Positions 29,996-39,161 of a stretch of DNA of 64,000 bases are shown here, one piece after another. A model generated the notes under the pieces. It ran no database searches. It was not told the origin of the DNA and saw nothing but the letters and a program-made list of their open reading frames with translations. Position 1 is the first letter of the stretch, and the number at the start of each line of letters is the position of its first letter. Location of the stretch: positions 287,398-351,397 of the forward strand of contig NZ_CP006571.1 in assembly GCF_000583875.1 (NCBI RefSeq), in the 5' to 3' direction. This DNA is from Chlamydia avium 10DC88 (GTDB taxonomy: Bacteria > Chlamydiota > Chlamydiia > Chlamydiales > Chlamydiaceae). The position numbers were made by a program, and so were the translations under genes.

Positions 29996-30991
29996 GTGAA
30001 AAAAACAAGAAAAGCATCTATTTGGGGCACAGGTTCTTATTTACCCAAAAGAATTCTCTCGAATTTTGATCTTGAACAAATGGTAGATACCTCTGATGAG
30101 TGGATAGTAACAAGGACAGGAATCAAAGAGCGACGTATTGCTGATCCAAGTGAATATGCTTCTATAATGGGAGCAGAATCTGCCAAGAAGGCTATAGAAA
30201 ATGCTGGGATAAATAAAGATCAAATAGAGTGTATTATTTTTGCTACATCAGCTCCGGATTATATTTTCCCATCGAGTGCAGCTTTAGCTCAAGCATATCT
30301 CGGTATAAAAGAGGTCCCTGCATTTGATTGTTTGGCTGCCTGTACAGGTTATCTGTACGGTCTTTCATTAGCTAAAGCTTATGTAGAATCTGGGATGTAT
30401 GATAATGTATTGTTGATCGCAGCGGATAAATTGTCCTCGTTTGTAAACTATGAAGATCGAAATACCTGTGTTTTATTCGGGGACGGAGGATCCGCATGTG
30501 TGATAGGTTTGAGTCGTCCCGGTTCCCTAGAAATTACTAATGTTAGTTTAGGAGCTGATGGCTCATTAGCTGAATTGTTAAGTTTGCCTGCTGGAGGAAG
30601 TCGTATTCCTGCTTCTAAAGAAACTATAGAAGAGGGGAAGCATTTCATTGCTATGGAGGGAAAAGAAGTCTTTAAACATGCTGTAAGGCGCATGGAATTT
30701 GCTGCTAAAGATTGTATTGCTAAAGCAGGAATCGAAGAACAAGACATTGATTGGCTAGTTCCTCATCAAGCGAATGAGCGTATTATTGATGCTATAGCAA
30801 AACGTTTTGACATAGACGAGAACAAGGTATTTAAAACTTTATCTAAATATGGGAATACAGCAGCTTCTTCTGTAGGAATAGCTTTAGATGAATTACTGCA
30901 TAAACATGACATTACTACTAGTGAATATTTACTTTTAGTAGCTTTTGGTGGCGGGTTGTCTTGGGGAGCTGTTATTTTACAGCAGGTATAG
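29996..30991 (+). CDS. fabH: Beta-ketoacyl-ACP synthase III
   Basis: 331 aa from the GTG at 29996 (KKTRKASIWGTGSYLP follows); an upstream TTG at 29984 adds four residues and is less likely. FabH condenses acetyl-CoA with malonyl-ACP to begin fatty acid synthesis. Catalytic Cys lies in DCLAACTGYLYG, His in WLVPHQANERI and Asn in KYGNTAASS, so the Cys-His-Asn triad is complete. First gene of fabH-fabD-fabG-acpP. Confidence 0.95.
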   Translation: MKKTRKASIWGTGSYLPKRILSNFDLEQMVDTSDEWIVTRTGIKERRIADPSEYASIMGAESAKKAIENAGINKDQIECIIFATSAPDYIFPSSAALAQAYLGIKEVPAFDCLAACTGYLYGLSLAKAYVESGMYDNVLLIAADKLSSFVNYEDRNTCVLFGDGGSACVIGLSRPGSLEITNVSLGADGSLAELLSLPAGGSRIPASKETIEEGKHFIAMEGKEVFKHAVRRMEFAAKDCIAKAGIEEQDIDWLVPHQANERIIDAIAKRFDIDENKVFKTLSKYGNTAASSVGIALDELLHKHDITTSEYLLLVAFGGGLSWGAVILQQV

Positions 30992-31000
30992 GATTTACTC

Positions 31001-31930
31001 ATGAATAAGAAGGTAGCTTTTTTATTTCCCGGTCAGGGTAGTCAATATGTAGGTATGGGTAAGGATTTAGTAGAGACGTATCCTGAGGCCAAAGAATTAT
31101 TCGATTTATCTGATCAAACTTTGGGTTTTTCTTTATCTTCGATAATGTTTGAAGGTCCTGAAGAAAAGTTATTGCAAACGGCATATAGTCAGTTAGCCAT
31201 ATATTTGCATAGTTTAGTAGTAGTTAGGATTTTGTCCTCACGTATGTCTATTGTCCCTTCATTAGTATCTGGATTAAGTTTGGGAGAATATACAGCATTG
31301 GTTGTTTCACAACGTATTTCTATACTCGATGGTTTCCAAATTATTAGTAAGCGTGCACAATTTATGAATGAAGCTTGTAAACATACTCCTGGAGCTATGG
31401 CAGCGATTGTAGGATTATCAGTTGATGTCATTGAAGAAAGCATAGCTAGTTTAGGAGATGGGGTTTGGATAGCTAATTATAATTCACCAAAACAGATTGT
31501 TATTGCTGGTATACGAGAGAAAGTTGAAGAGGCAATACAGCTGTTTACTGATTTAGGAGCTAAGAGAGCGGTTTTATTGAAGGTATTTGGAGCTTTTCAT
31601 ACTCCTTTAATGCAGTCTGCAGAAGATGAGCTATCTCCTTATTTGTATAATTTAGACATGAGTGATTCAGAGATTCCTTTGGTTTCTAATGTTGTGGCTA
31701 GGCCTTTAGTAGGTACTGAAGAAATTCGTCAATGTTTAATTAAACAAATGACTTCTCCCACACTATGGTATCAGAGTTGTTCTCAGATGGATACAGAAGT
31801 CGATGAATTTTTAGAACTAGGACCAGGGGGTGTTCTTGCTGGACTAGGACGATCCATGGGATTAAGTAAACCTATTAGGAGCCTAGGGACGGCAGAGAGT
31901 ATCCAAAATTTTTTGATGGGGACTAAATGA
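31001..31930 (+). CDS. fabD: Malonyl-CoA:ACP transacylase
   Basis: 309 aa. It loads malonate from CoA onto ACP. The opening VAFLFPGQGSQYVGMG and the nucleophile elbow SGLSLGEYTAL (serine in GLSLG instead of the common GHSLG) are clear, followed by the catalytic His in FGAFHTPLM and the conserved Gln/Arg region. Nine bases after fabH; overlaps fabG by four bases (ATGA), so translation is likely coupled. Confidence 0.95.
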   Translation: MNKKVAFLFPGQGSQYVGMGKDLVETYPEAKELFDLSDQTLGFSLSSIMFEGPEEKLLQTAYSQLAIYLHSLVVVRILSSRMSIVPSLVSGLSLGEYTALVVSQRISILDGFQIISKRAQFMNEACKHTPGAMAAIVGLSVDVIEESIASLGDGVWIANYNSPKQIVIAGIREKVEEAIQLFTDLGAKRAVLLKVFGAFHTPLMQSAEDELSPYLYNLDMSDSEIPLVSNVVARPLVGTEEIRQCLIKQMTSPTLWYQSCSQMDTEVDEFLELGPGGVLAGLGRSMGLSKPIRSLGTAESIQNFLMGTK

Positions 31931-32676
31931 ATAAGATTTTGTTAGGGAAAAAGGCTATTATTACCGGTGGCTCTAGAGGCATAGGATTTTCTGTTGCTAA
32001 GCTTTTTGTAGAACAAGGAGCAGATGTTGAAATTTGGGGTATTAACTCTGAAAAGGGTAAACAAGCTGCTATTGAACTTTCTCAAATTTCTAATAATCCT
32101 GTTACTTTTGTAAGTGCTGATGTGAGTAATTATGATTCTGTAAAAGAAGCTTCTCAAGCATTTCTGAGTAATCATGGATGTATTGATATTTTAGTGAATA
32201 ATGCTGGGATTACCCGAGATAATCTTCTTATGCGTATGTCTGAAGACGAGTGGTCTTCTGTAATTAATACAAATTTAAATTCTCTTTATTATGTTTGTTC
32301 GAATGTAATTCGTGCTATGATTAAAGCTCGTTCTGGTTCGATAATTAATATTAGTTCAATAGTAGGAATTATGGGTAGTCCTGGACAGACGAATTATGCG
32401 GCTGCTAAGGCAGGTATTATTGGATTTAGTAGAGCTTTGGCTAAGGAAGTGGCTGCAAGAAATATTCGAGTGAATTGCATAGCTCCGGGATTTATTGATA
32501 CTGATATGACTAGAGTATTGAGTGATGACTTGAAATCTGGATGGCTAAAAAATGTTCCTATGGGGAGAATGGGATTCCCGGAAGAAATTGCTAATGCGGC
32601 ATTATTTCTTGCCTCTCCACTCTCTTCGTATATTACAGCTCAAGTATTAAGTGTCGATGGGGGAGTAACATATTAG
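31927..32676 (+). CDS. fabG: 3-oxoacyl-ACP reductase
   Basis: 249 aa short-chain dehydrogenase that reduces 3-ketoacyl-ACP with NADPH. The cofactor motif GGSRGIG is near the N-terminus, NNAG follows, and the catalytic Ser-Tyr-Lys triad is in INISSIVG and YAAAKAG. SVDGGVTY at the C-terminus is typical. Third gene of the fab operon. Confidence 0.95.
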   Translation: MNKILLGKKAIITGGSRGIGFSVAKLFVEQGADVEIWGINSEKGKQAAIELSQISNNPVTFVSADVSNYDSVKEASQAFLSNHGCIDILVNNAGITRDNLLMRMSEDEWSSVINTNLNSLYYVCSNVIRAMIKARSGSIINISSIVGIMGSPGQTNYAAAKAGIIGFSRALAKEVAARNIRVNCIAPGFIDTDMTRVLSDDLKSGWLKNVPMGRMGFPEEIANAALFLASPLSSYITAQVLSVDGGVTY

Positions 32677-32773
32677 AACGATCTAGATTGGAAAATAAGC
32701 TTTTGTGATACTAAGTGATCATTTCTTATTAAGAATTTTTAAGTAATTGGTTAGAAACATAAGGAATATAGCT

Positions 32774-33013
32774 ATGAGTTTAGAAGATGATGTAAAGGCG
32801 ATTATAGTTGATCAACTAGGGGTGGATATCAGTGAGGTGAATGAAGATTCTTCATTTATTGAGGATTTAAATGCCGACAGTTTAGATTTAACCGAGTTAA
32901 TTATGAGCTTGGAAGAAAAATTTTCCTTTGAGATTTCTGAAGAAGAAGCTGAAAAATTACGTACTGTAGGTGATGTTATCGCATATATTAAAATGCGTCA
33001 GGGTCAGCAGTAG
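32774..33013 (+). CDS. acpP: Acyl carrier protein
   Basis: 79 aa from the ATG at 32774, which has an AAGGA Shine-Dalgarno; an in-frame upstream start at 32747 is a poor candidate. The phosphopantetheine attachment serine is Ser36 in [13 protein letters not shown]. Strongly acidic, four-helix ACP. It ends the fab cluster after a 97-base gap, and is modified by AcpS encoded at 11.7 kb. Confidence 0.96.
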   Translation: MSLEDDVKAIIVDQLGVDISEVNEDSSFIEDLNADSLDLTELIMSLEEKFSFEISEEEAEKLRTVGDVIAYIKMRQGQQ

Positions 33014-33033
33014 CATTTATTGTAGCTGCTTTC

Positions 33034-33104
33034 TGGTGCGTTTTATTGCATTAGTGCATAGACATTCCATTGCTAAAATAGCGCACCACTTTTGTTTTTA
33101 TTTA
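33034..33104 (+). terminator. Possible terminator after acpP
   Basis: A 7-base perfect stem, TGGTGCG (33034-33040) with CGCACCA (33082-33088), extended by A/T pairs inside and enclosing a smaller hairpin, is followed by the T-rich CTTTTGTTTTTATTT. It lies between convergent acpP and the cNMP-binding gene. The loop is long, so confidence is limited. Confidence 0.4.
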
Positions 33105-33114
33105 AAACTATCTT

Positions 33115-33534
33115 TCAAGATATTGGGTGTCTGAAAGTAATTTGTTTAGCATATTGTTCTAAAAGTGTTAGAGCTACTGATGGGCATTCTTCTATAATAC
33201 TAAGGAATTGTGCTTTACTTAGGACTAAAGCTCTAACCTGAGTGATTGCTTCGGCATTGTATTCTCTAGGCTTATTATTGAATAAGCTTTCTTCTCCAAA
33301 GCATTCATGTGATGAAATTGTAACAGACAGCGATGCATTGTTAGTAATTTTGACATATCCTTCTGCGATGATATACAGGCTGAAACTTGGTTGCTCTATG
33401 GAAAATATTTTAACTCCAGGTTTAAAGATCATAATCTCTGCTTTGTCAGCAATAGCTAGTAGGATATCCATGTCTAGAGTATTGAAGACTAGGCTTTTTT
33501 TCAGTAGGAAGGCTCGATCAATTAAATTCATCAT
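33115..33534 (-). CDS. Cyclic-nucleotide-binding domain protein (CT235-like)
   Basis: 139 aa, essentially one cNMP-binding domain (CAP_ED). The beta-roll is visible from about 30 to 120, and the phosphate-binding cassette reads FGEESLFNNKPREYNAEA, keeping the Gly-Glu and Arg that contact the cyclic nucleotide in PKA and CRP. There is no DNA-binding helix-turn-helix and no kinase domain, so it is not a CRP-type regulator by itself. It starts nine bases after the stop of the transporter-HEAT gene, which implies joint translation and perhaps a shared function. Confidence 0.85.
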   Translation of the reverse strand: MMNLIDRAFLLKKSLVFNTLDMDILLAIADKAEIMIFKPGVKIFSIEQPSFSLYIIAEGYVKITNNASLSVTISSHECFGEESLFNNKPREYNAEAITQVRALVLSKAQFLSIIEECPSVALTLLEQYAKQITFRHPIS

Positions 33535-33543
33535 GGTTCCTTT

Positions 33544-36310
33544 CTAGATAGTAGAAGTTATTAGGGTGTCAGAATCATCTTTGTTATGAACTTCGTCCTC
33601 ATTAACGTTAGTATAAAAAGGTGCTGGTTGAAAATCAGGATCACAGTGTGCTAGCTCTTCTTTTAATTGTCTAGAAACAAGCTTATTTAAGTATGAGGGG
33701 GAATTTTCTATCATATTCAATAGTTCTTTTAGGGTTAAAGGAATCACCCCCCATCGGAGGTAGTATTTTTCACTGCGCTTGGTGGTATTATTAATAAAGG
33801 GATCAAGTAGAGAAAGCAGATAGCTATCGCAATTTTTTTCTAAAGATTCCAATGCCTGAGCTCGAGCTTTTTTATTTTTTCCTATTAAAGCACGGATAAG
33901 AATATCTGAGTAATCCATCGATCCTAGGATTCCTAGGAATGCAAGCATAAAATTAACTTCTGATTGATAATTGGATTCTAGAGTATTTACTAGTAAGCTG
34001 AGATTATATTTAGGGTAATGGCTTTGTATATAATTTTTATGATAATCATAAAAAGTGGCTTTTAAAGCTCTAGATTTTAATATTTTGTAGGCATTTTTTT
34101 TAAAAGTTTATTGTCAACTTTAGATAATGCTTTTGCTGCAAGAATTCGACAACGGTTATGGATATTATGATCGGAAAGAATTTGAATGAATGACGCTGCT
34201 GTTTCTTTTGGAAGATCTGTTATAATAGACTCTGCATATTTTCTTGACTTACTTTTTAATAGTGAGGCTGTAAGTACGAATTCCTTTACGTACAAAGAAT
34301 CTAAGACAATGCTTATTGTCTTTAAGAGATAGCGACAGGCTTCATCATCGTCAGTATGATTTTTTAAGGCTTGTATAAGATTTCTACAGTAAGGTTTATG
34401 AGTTGCTTTAACAGAAGCTTCAATAGCTTTACATGTTTGTAGGAAGATTTCAGGATCTTTACTGTCTAAGAAATCAATCAATATAGGAAAATTATCGGGA
34501 TTTTTTTCTAGCGTAAGAATGGTTAGACCGATGGATACAATTTGTGGGTCTGAAGAATTCAGGAGTTCTTTAAGTCGGGTATCTGCAAAATCTCGATAAT
34601 AGCCGCTCATTTCCTGACGACGTATTGTAAGAATAGCCGCTAGAAGTTTTTTCCCAGGTTTGTCATATAGATCTTCAGAAATATCAGAAATTCGTAGTAG
34701 ATCGTGTTCTGCAAAATATAAATGGATTTCCATAGCTATTAATGGATGTGGAGTATTAGATGACCAGCGTTTTAAAAGTTCTAAAGTTAAAAAGTCTTTA
34801 GCCCATAGGCTGTTTTTCAACATCTCTATAGCTTTGAGTTTTCCTGGCAGGCTGAACTTATTCATGTGCGTAAGTAGGTTGGGGAGTACACTACGACTGC
34901 CTAGATTTAATAAATATTGAAAAGCAAAAATTTGATTGCGTTCGTGTTGATGTTTTAAATGAGATAGTAAGAGTAGTTCAATTTGTCTTTTATCTTTTGA
35001 AGACATAGCTTTGATCCACCCTTGTATAGTTTTTTTAAGATGGATAGCCTGAGAAGATAAATTTTTTAAAATTGCCTCTGCATAATACGAACGCAATAGA
35101 AAAGAAAAAATTACTGTAATAACAGCAATAAGTAGGCACAGGTATTTACTAGGAGCAAAAAAGCAGATTAATGCCCAAACAAACATTCCTATTGGTTCAA
35201 TAAAGCACTCTATAGCAATACGAATTTGATTCCGGATACTATTGGGGACGCCATAGATTAATAGTTGTAGGTTATTGTCGTCCAAAGCATAGGTAACGCC
35301 TTCTCTAACAACCATACCTATGGTGGCAATAGTGATTGAAGTATTAAAGGACCAAAATAAAAATAAGTTTAAAAAACATAGAGGGGCAAAGAGAATAATG
35401 TTGTTTACGCCAATATTTTTTACAAGTCTGCCGTAAACAAATAGGGCAAAACACATATTCACTAGAGAAATCCATGAAGAGCACTTAGTGATATGTTCTG
35501 TAAGTTCATAGGGACCTTGATCAATAAAATATTCTTCAAAAATTTTTAGGTAATTAAATTCTGTAGCAATAGCAAGTAATTGCATTAAGAAATAAAAACC
35601 TAGCAGATAAAAGGTATAGCGATCAGTTAAGCAAAGCTTTAAAGACTTGGCTAGAGGTGGAGGATGGCCTGTATCTATAAAATGATCATGATCTTCAGAT
35701 AATTCTTTTAAAGATTTTGATATATAGTGTACGACGGGGTAGCATCCCAAAAGGATAACGATAAATAAAATGAGGATGCGTTCTATACCGATAATTTGGA
35801 TTTGATTAACAATGCCAGCACCTACGGCATCTCCTAAGAATATAATAGCATTGAATATACTGAAATGCCTCTTAGCGTCTTGTAAATTAAAAAATTGATC
35901 TACAAATCCCCAAAAATTTGTGTATGCGAGGATAAGTAAACTCCAAGAGAGTATGCGGTAGAGAAATAGTGGAGTTCCTAGGGGGTGGCTATGAGTAAGA
36001 ACGTAAAATAATAGGTAAAGATTACATACGATGATGCTAGTTATAGGGAGGAGAAATAGGGATTTTGAGGAAATTTTTTTTTGAATAAATTGTAAAGGAT
36101 CAAAGAGGAAAATACGCATAGGATGAATGAAGAACTAAGGTATGTAGCGGGAAGATTTTCTGTACCTAAATTCTCAAGAAACAGCCCTTCACTCAAAGCT
36201 AACGTTCCATAGCATCCTGTTCCCCAGATTAGTCCTAGTAATAAGAACAGAAAAACACGTTTTTCTTCTCCGTGATGCAAATCTAATAGCAAGCGAAGGG
36301 CTTTTTTCAT
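33544..36310 (-). CDS. Transporter-like membrane protein with HEAT-repeat tail (CT234-like), frame broken twice
   Basis: Three abutting reading frames (36310-36041, 36119-34077, and the frame ending at 33544) make one 922-residue protein if one base is added at each of two runs, A9 at 36074-36082 and A8 at 34094-34101 (coding strand). About 922 aa fits CT234 from memory. Residues 1-430 hold many hydrophobic segments (MFS/TLC nucleotide-transporter-like), starting LLLDLHHGEEKRVFLFLLLGLIWG. The rest is helical HEAT-like repeat (LLLSHLKHQHERNQIFAFQY, FPILIDFLDSKDPEIFLQTC). The segment between the second and third frames reads on sensibly (ILKSRALKATFYDYHKNYIQ). Whether the gene is intact, slipping or dead cannot be told from the sequence. 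Confidence 0.8.
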
Positions 36311-36418
36311 AACAAACCCACCAAAGAAAAATATAGATTAACAAATTAAATTAATTAATTTCAAGGAGGGTTCCGTAATTAATATGAATAAGTATTATAT
36401 TAAAATTTAGAATCCATT

Positions 36419-36943
36419 TCATTCCGCGATAACCGGTTTATGATGACGGATTAGGGTAACGCAGAGGACGCTGATTAAACAAATTACTGTAACAATAGAC
36501 GCGCTAACGATTGTCCAAACAGCATTAGCAGTGCTTACAAGAAGACTAGATACTTGTGGTAAGATTCCTGCAAGGCCTAAAGATGATAATACGATAATAC
36601 TAATTGCCAGTAAAGAAATTGCTAGAAGGCAGGTAGCTAGAGCCGTGGGGCCTGTGCAAAGAGTCGCTGGCGTAGTAAGGTGCTGAAGTTTTGCTTTGAT
36701 AGCGGATACTTCTGATCTTATCTCTGCAATTGTCGCAACATTATTTTGTGTGGTGCGTATTAAATAGAGTTGGTCATACCCAGAAGTGGGAGAAGTTAAG
36801 GATGGTCTGATAGCATGTCCTATTTGGGTTTGCAAGTTAGCTAGCATAGCTTGCAAACTCACTAATTGTTGTCCAAATTCACTTGGTAATAAAGGAGCGG
36901 AGGGGGAAGAGTCACTGGTTAAATCAGAACACACAGGATTCAT
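36419..36943 (-). CDS. incC: Inclusion membrane protein IncC
   Basis: 174 aa. A polar Ser/Pro-rich N-terminus and a helical, Gln-rich stretch (QQLVSLQAMLANLQTQI) precede the bilobed hydrophobic domain at about residues 100-165, two long hydrophobic stretches split by a short loop, typical of Inc proteins inserted into the inclusion membrane by type III secretion. A short basic tail ends it. AGGAG precedes the ATG. It lies 37 bases after incB in the conserved incB-incC pair; named from context and topology. Confidence 0.82.
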   Translation of the reverse strand: MNPVCSDLTSDSSPSAPLLPSEFGQQLVSLQAMLANLQTQIGHAIRPSLTSPTSGYDQLYLIRTTQNNVATIAEIRSEVSAIKAKLQHLTTPATLCTGPTALATCLLAISLLAISIIVLSSLGLAGILPQVSSLLVSTANAVWTIVSASIVTVICLISVLCVTLIRHHKPVIAE

Positions 36944-36980
36944 GGGCAGATACTCCTAGGTTTTGTATTTCAATAATAAC

Positions 36981-37598
36981 TTAAGCGTCTGAGTTCTGTT
37001 TTATTGTAAATATGGCGTGATGGCCTTTTAATAGGGAAACAACGGATAATGATGCTAAAATCAGTACTGCCACTGAAGCGCAAGCAAGAATGGGCAGAGA
37101 TATACAAGCACCAATAGTATACATATTCAATAAAGAAACGAATATAGGTAATCCACCACAAGCAGCTACTATACAAGCAATGAGAACAGCGATAGAAATT
37201 AGGGCTATTATTGTAATCATAACAGCCATAATTTTGGCGCATGTGTTTGGCGTAGTACGTCCTATGAGGTATCCTACAGTATGAGAGGAAGATTCTTGGT
37301 GTGGACGAGATGATGTTTCAACTAATTCCACTAGCAATTCTGTAACTGCTCCTAAGCTAGCAGTGAGCTTATTAATTTTTTCTTTAAGTAGCGAGAGATT
37401 ATGTTCTACACTACTTGATGATACCAAAGCTTGTTCTACTTGGAGAGAAAGAGATCTGTTAGAGGAGCTTGTTTGCAAGGATAGTTCATTTAATCTTTGA
37501 AATGCTTGACATATGCGCTTATCAAAGTTAACAAGTGCATTAAAAGTACTACTATCAGAATCACTATCAGAATCACTATTACCTATAGGTGAGGACAT
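36981..37598 (-). CDS. incB: Inclusion membrane protein IncB
   Basis: 205 aa from the ATG at 37598 (MSSPIGNSDS), chosen because AAGGAAG sits just upstream; an upstream TTG at 37631 would add 11 residues. The N-terminus contains an Asp-Ser repeat encoded by a 12-base tandem repeat. A helical region (residues 30-100) leads to the bilobed hydrophobic domain at about 122-190. IncB localises to cholesterol-rich inclusion microdomains in studied chlamydiae. Cotranscribed with incC from a strong promoter. Confidence 0.82.
   Translation of the reverse strand: MSSPIGNSDSDSDSDSSTFNALVNFDKRICQAFQRLNELSLQTSSSNRSLSLQVEQALVSSSSVEHNLSLLKEKINKLTASLGAVTELLVELVETSSRPHQESSSHTVGYLIGRTTPNTCAKIMAVMITIIALISIAVLIACIVAACGGLPIFVSLLNMYTIGACISLPILACASVAVLILASLSVVSLLKGHHAIFTIKQNSDA
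37551..37580 (-). repeat. 12-base tandem repeat in incB
   Basis: The unit ACTATCAGAATC occurs twice in tandem (37551-37562, 37563-37574) with a partial third copy, encoding Asp-Ser repeats at the IncB N-terminus. Copy number could vary between strains without changing frame. Confidence 0.7.
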
Positions 37599-37641
37599 AC
37601 ACTTCCTTAAAATTATAGAAAGCACTTTCAAAATTGAAGAG

Positions 37642-37670
37642 ATTCTAACTTAAGTAAGGATTTATATCAA
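37642..37670 (-). promoter_or_regulatory. sigma66-type promoter of incB-incC
   Basis: Minus strand TTGATA (37665-37670), 17-base spacer, TAGAAT (37642-37647); the leader to the incB ATG is about 37 bases. One of the best promoter matches in the window. Confidence 0.62.
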
Positions 37671-37679
37671 GATAAGGTT

Positions 37680-39161
37680 TTATTTCTCTAAATTATGTAA
37701 TGCAAACTTTTTAAAAAGTTTTTTATTCAAAGACCATAAAATAATTAAGCCAATCAACCATTGTAAAATTAAGCTGGATAGACTGAATACAGAGAAGGGA
37801 TTCCACCAATGACAACCGTCTTCGGGGAATAAGCCTTCATAGAAGCACCAGAAAAGTAAAATTATTCCTTCAATTGGAAGTAAATATTTTACCATATAAT
37901 CAAAAGCGCGATTCAGACGGATATCATTGGGAACAGAGTGAATAGTTTGTTTTTTTAGTCGGGGCAAGCCGTAGATAGTAGCTGCATAAATGAAAATCAA
38001 GCCGTTAACGATTAGTCCTGTTCCCCATACTGTGTCTTGATTAGTAAATACGGAAATGCTTAGTGAAGAAGGAACCCCAAGTAAAAAAGCAATAATTGTA
38101 GCTACAGATTCTGCTATATGTTTCTTCATCCCAAGTTCTGAAAAAGTTTGTGATAGTAGAAACAACATGGAGATCATTGAAGATAGAGAAGCAATAGCAA
38201 AAGCTAGGAAGAAAATAGAGCTGAATATAGCTGGTAAGTATGTGGCCCCTGGAATTCGGGTAAAAAGTTCGGGTAGGTAAATAAATGCTATTCCTATGTT
38301 TGAGGCTCCTAAACCTTGTTGTAATTGTGTTGTCCCTAGTACATCAAGTGAGGTGCAAGCTGAAAATACAATAATCCCCATGATTAAAGAAACTAGGTTA
38401 TTAGCTATTGCTGTTAGGGCTCCATTGGATACTATTCCTGTTTTTTTAGACGCGAATCCTGCGTATACTAGTAATAATCCCCATCCAGCACCTGTATCCC
38501 AAGCATTTTGTATTAAAGCCTCAAGCCATAATTTATAGTTAGATAGAGAAGACCACTCAAAGCTGAAAAGTTGTTTAATTCCTTGTATTGCGTTGGGTAA
38601 GGTTATAGCTCGCAAAAGAAGAATAAGAGTACAGATAAAGAAGGAGGGGATCAGGATTTTATTACATTTTTCAATTCCTTCTACGACTCCTTTACGAATG
38701 ATCATGTAGGCTAGGAGTAATGAAAGGAAGTGAAATCCTAAAGGGAATGTGCTTTGATAATGAGATTCCCACAGATGAACAAAGTTATTTCCAGCGTAAA
38801 TTTTCCCAGAAATGGAATAGTAAAAATAGCTTAGCCCCCAGCCAACAATATTGGAATAGTAGGCTAGAATGCATGTCGTAACCAGAGTAACAAATCCTCC
38901 TAACCATGCATATCGAGATCCTGCCGTTTTAATTATAGCTCCTATTGGAGCTTTTTTAGTCATTTTTCCTAGAGAGAGTTCTATAATGATCAGAGGAATA
39001 GACCATATAAATAAAAATAATAACCAAACTAAAATTATTGTCCCATTGCCATTTTGTGCAACAATCCTAGGGAAACGCCAGATATTCCCAGCACCAATGG
39101 CGACCCCCATTAAGGAAAATATAAAACCTAGTCTGGAAGAGAATTGTGTACGCTCTTTCAT
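37680..39161 (-). CDS. Sodium-dependent neurotransmitter-symporter-family (SNF/LeuT-like) transporter
   Basis: 493 aa with about 12 hydrophobic segments. The NSS-family opening SRLGFIFSLMGVAIGAGNIWRFP (sodium-site glycines and the GNIWRFP motif) is clear, as is FIWSIPLIIIELSLGKMTKK. These carriers import amino acids with sodium; the substrate here is unknown. It follows gltT with a four-base overlap and precedes incB. Matches CT231 in context. Confidence 0.93.
   Translation of the reverse strand: MKERTQFSSRLGFIFSLMGVAIGAGNIWRFPRIVAQNGNGTIILVWLLFLFIWSIPLIIIELSLGKMTKKAPIGAIIKTAGSRYAWLGGFVTLVTTCILAYYSNIVGWGLSYFYYSISGKIYAGNNFVHLWESHYQSTFPLGFHFLSLLLAYMIIRKGVVEGIEKCNKILIPSFFICTLILLLRAITLPNAIQGIKQLFSFEWSSLSNYKLWLEALIQNAWDTGAGWGLLLVYAGFASKKTGIVSNGALTAIANNLVSLIMGIIVFSACTSLDVLGTTQLQQGLGASNIGIAFIYLPELFTRIPGATYLPAIFSSIFFLAFAIASLSSMISMLFLLSQTFSELGMKKHIAESVATIIAFLLGVPSSLSISVFTNQDTVWGTGLIVNGLIFIYAATIYGLPRLKKQTIHSVPNDIRLNRAFDYMVKYLLPIEGIILLFWCFYEGLFPEDGCHWWNPFSVFSLSSLILQWLIGLIILWSLNKKLFKKFALHNLEK

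Noticed and set aside
36970..37242. 90-aa minus-strand frame overlapping incB
   Set aside because: It is a shadow of incB in another frame, with composition typical of out-of-frame translation.
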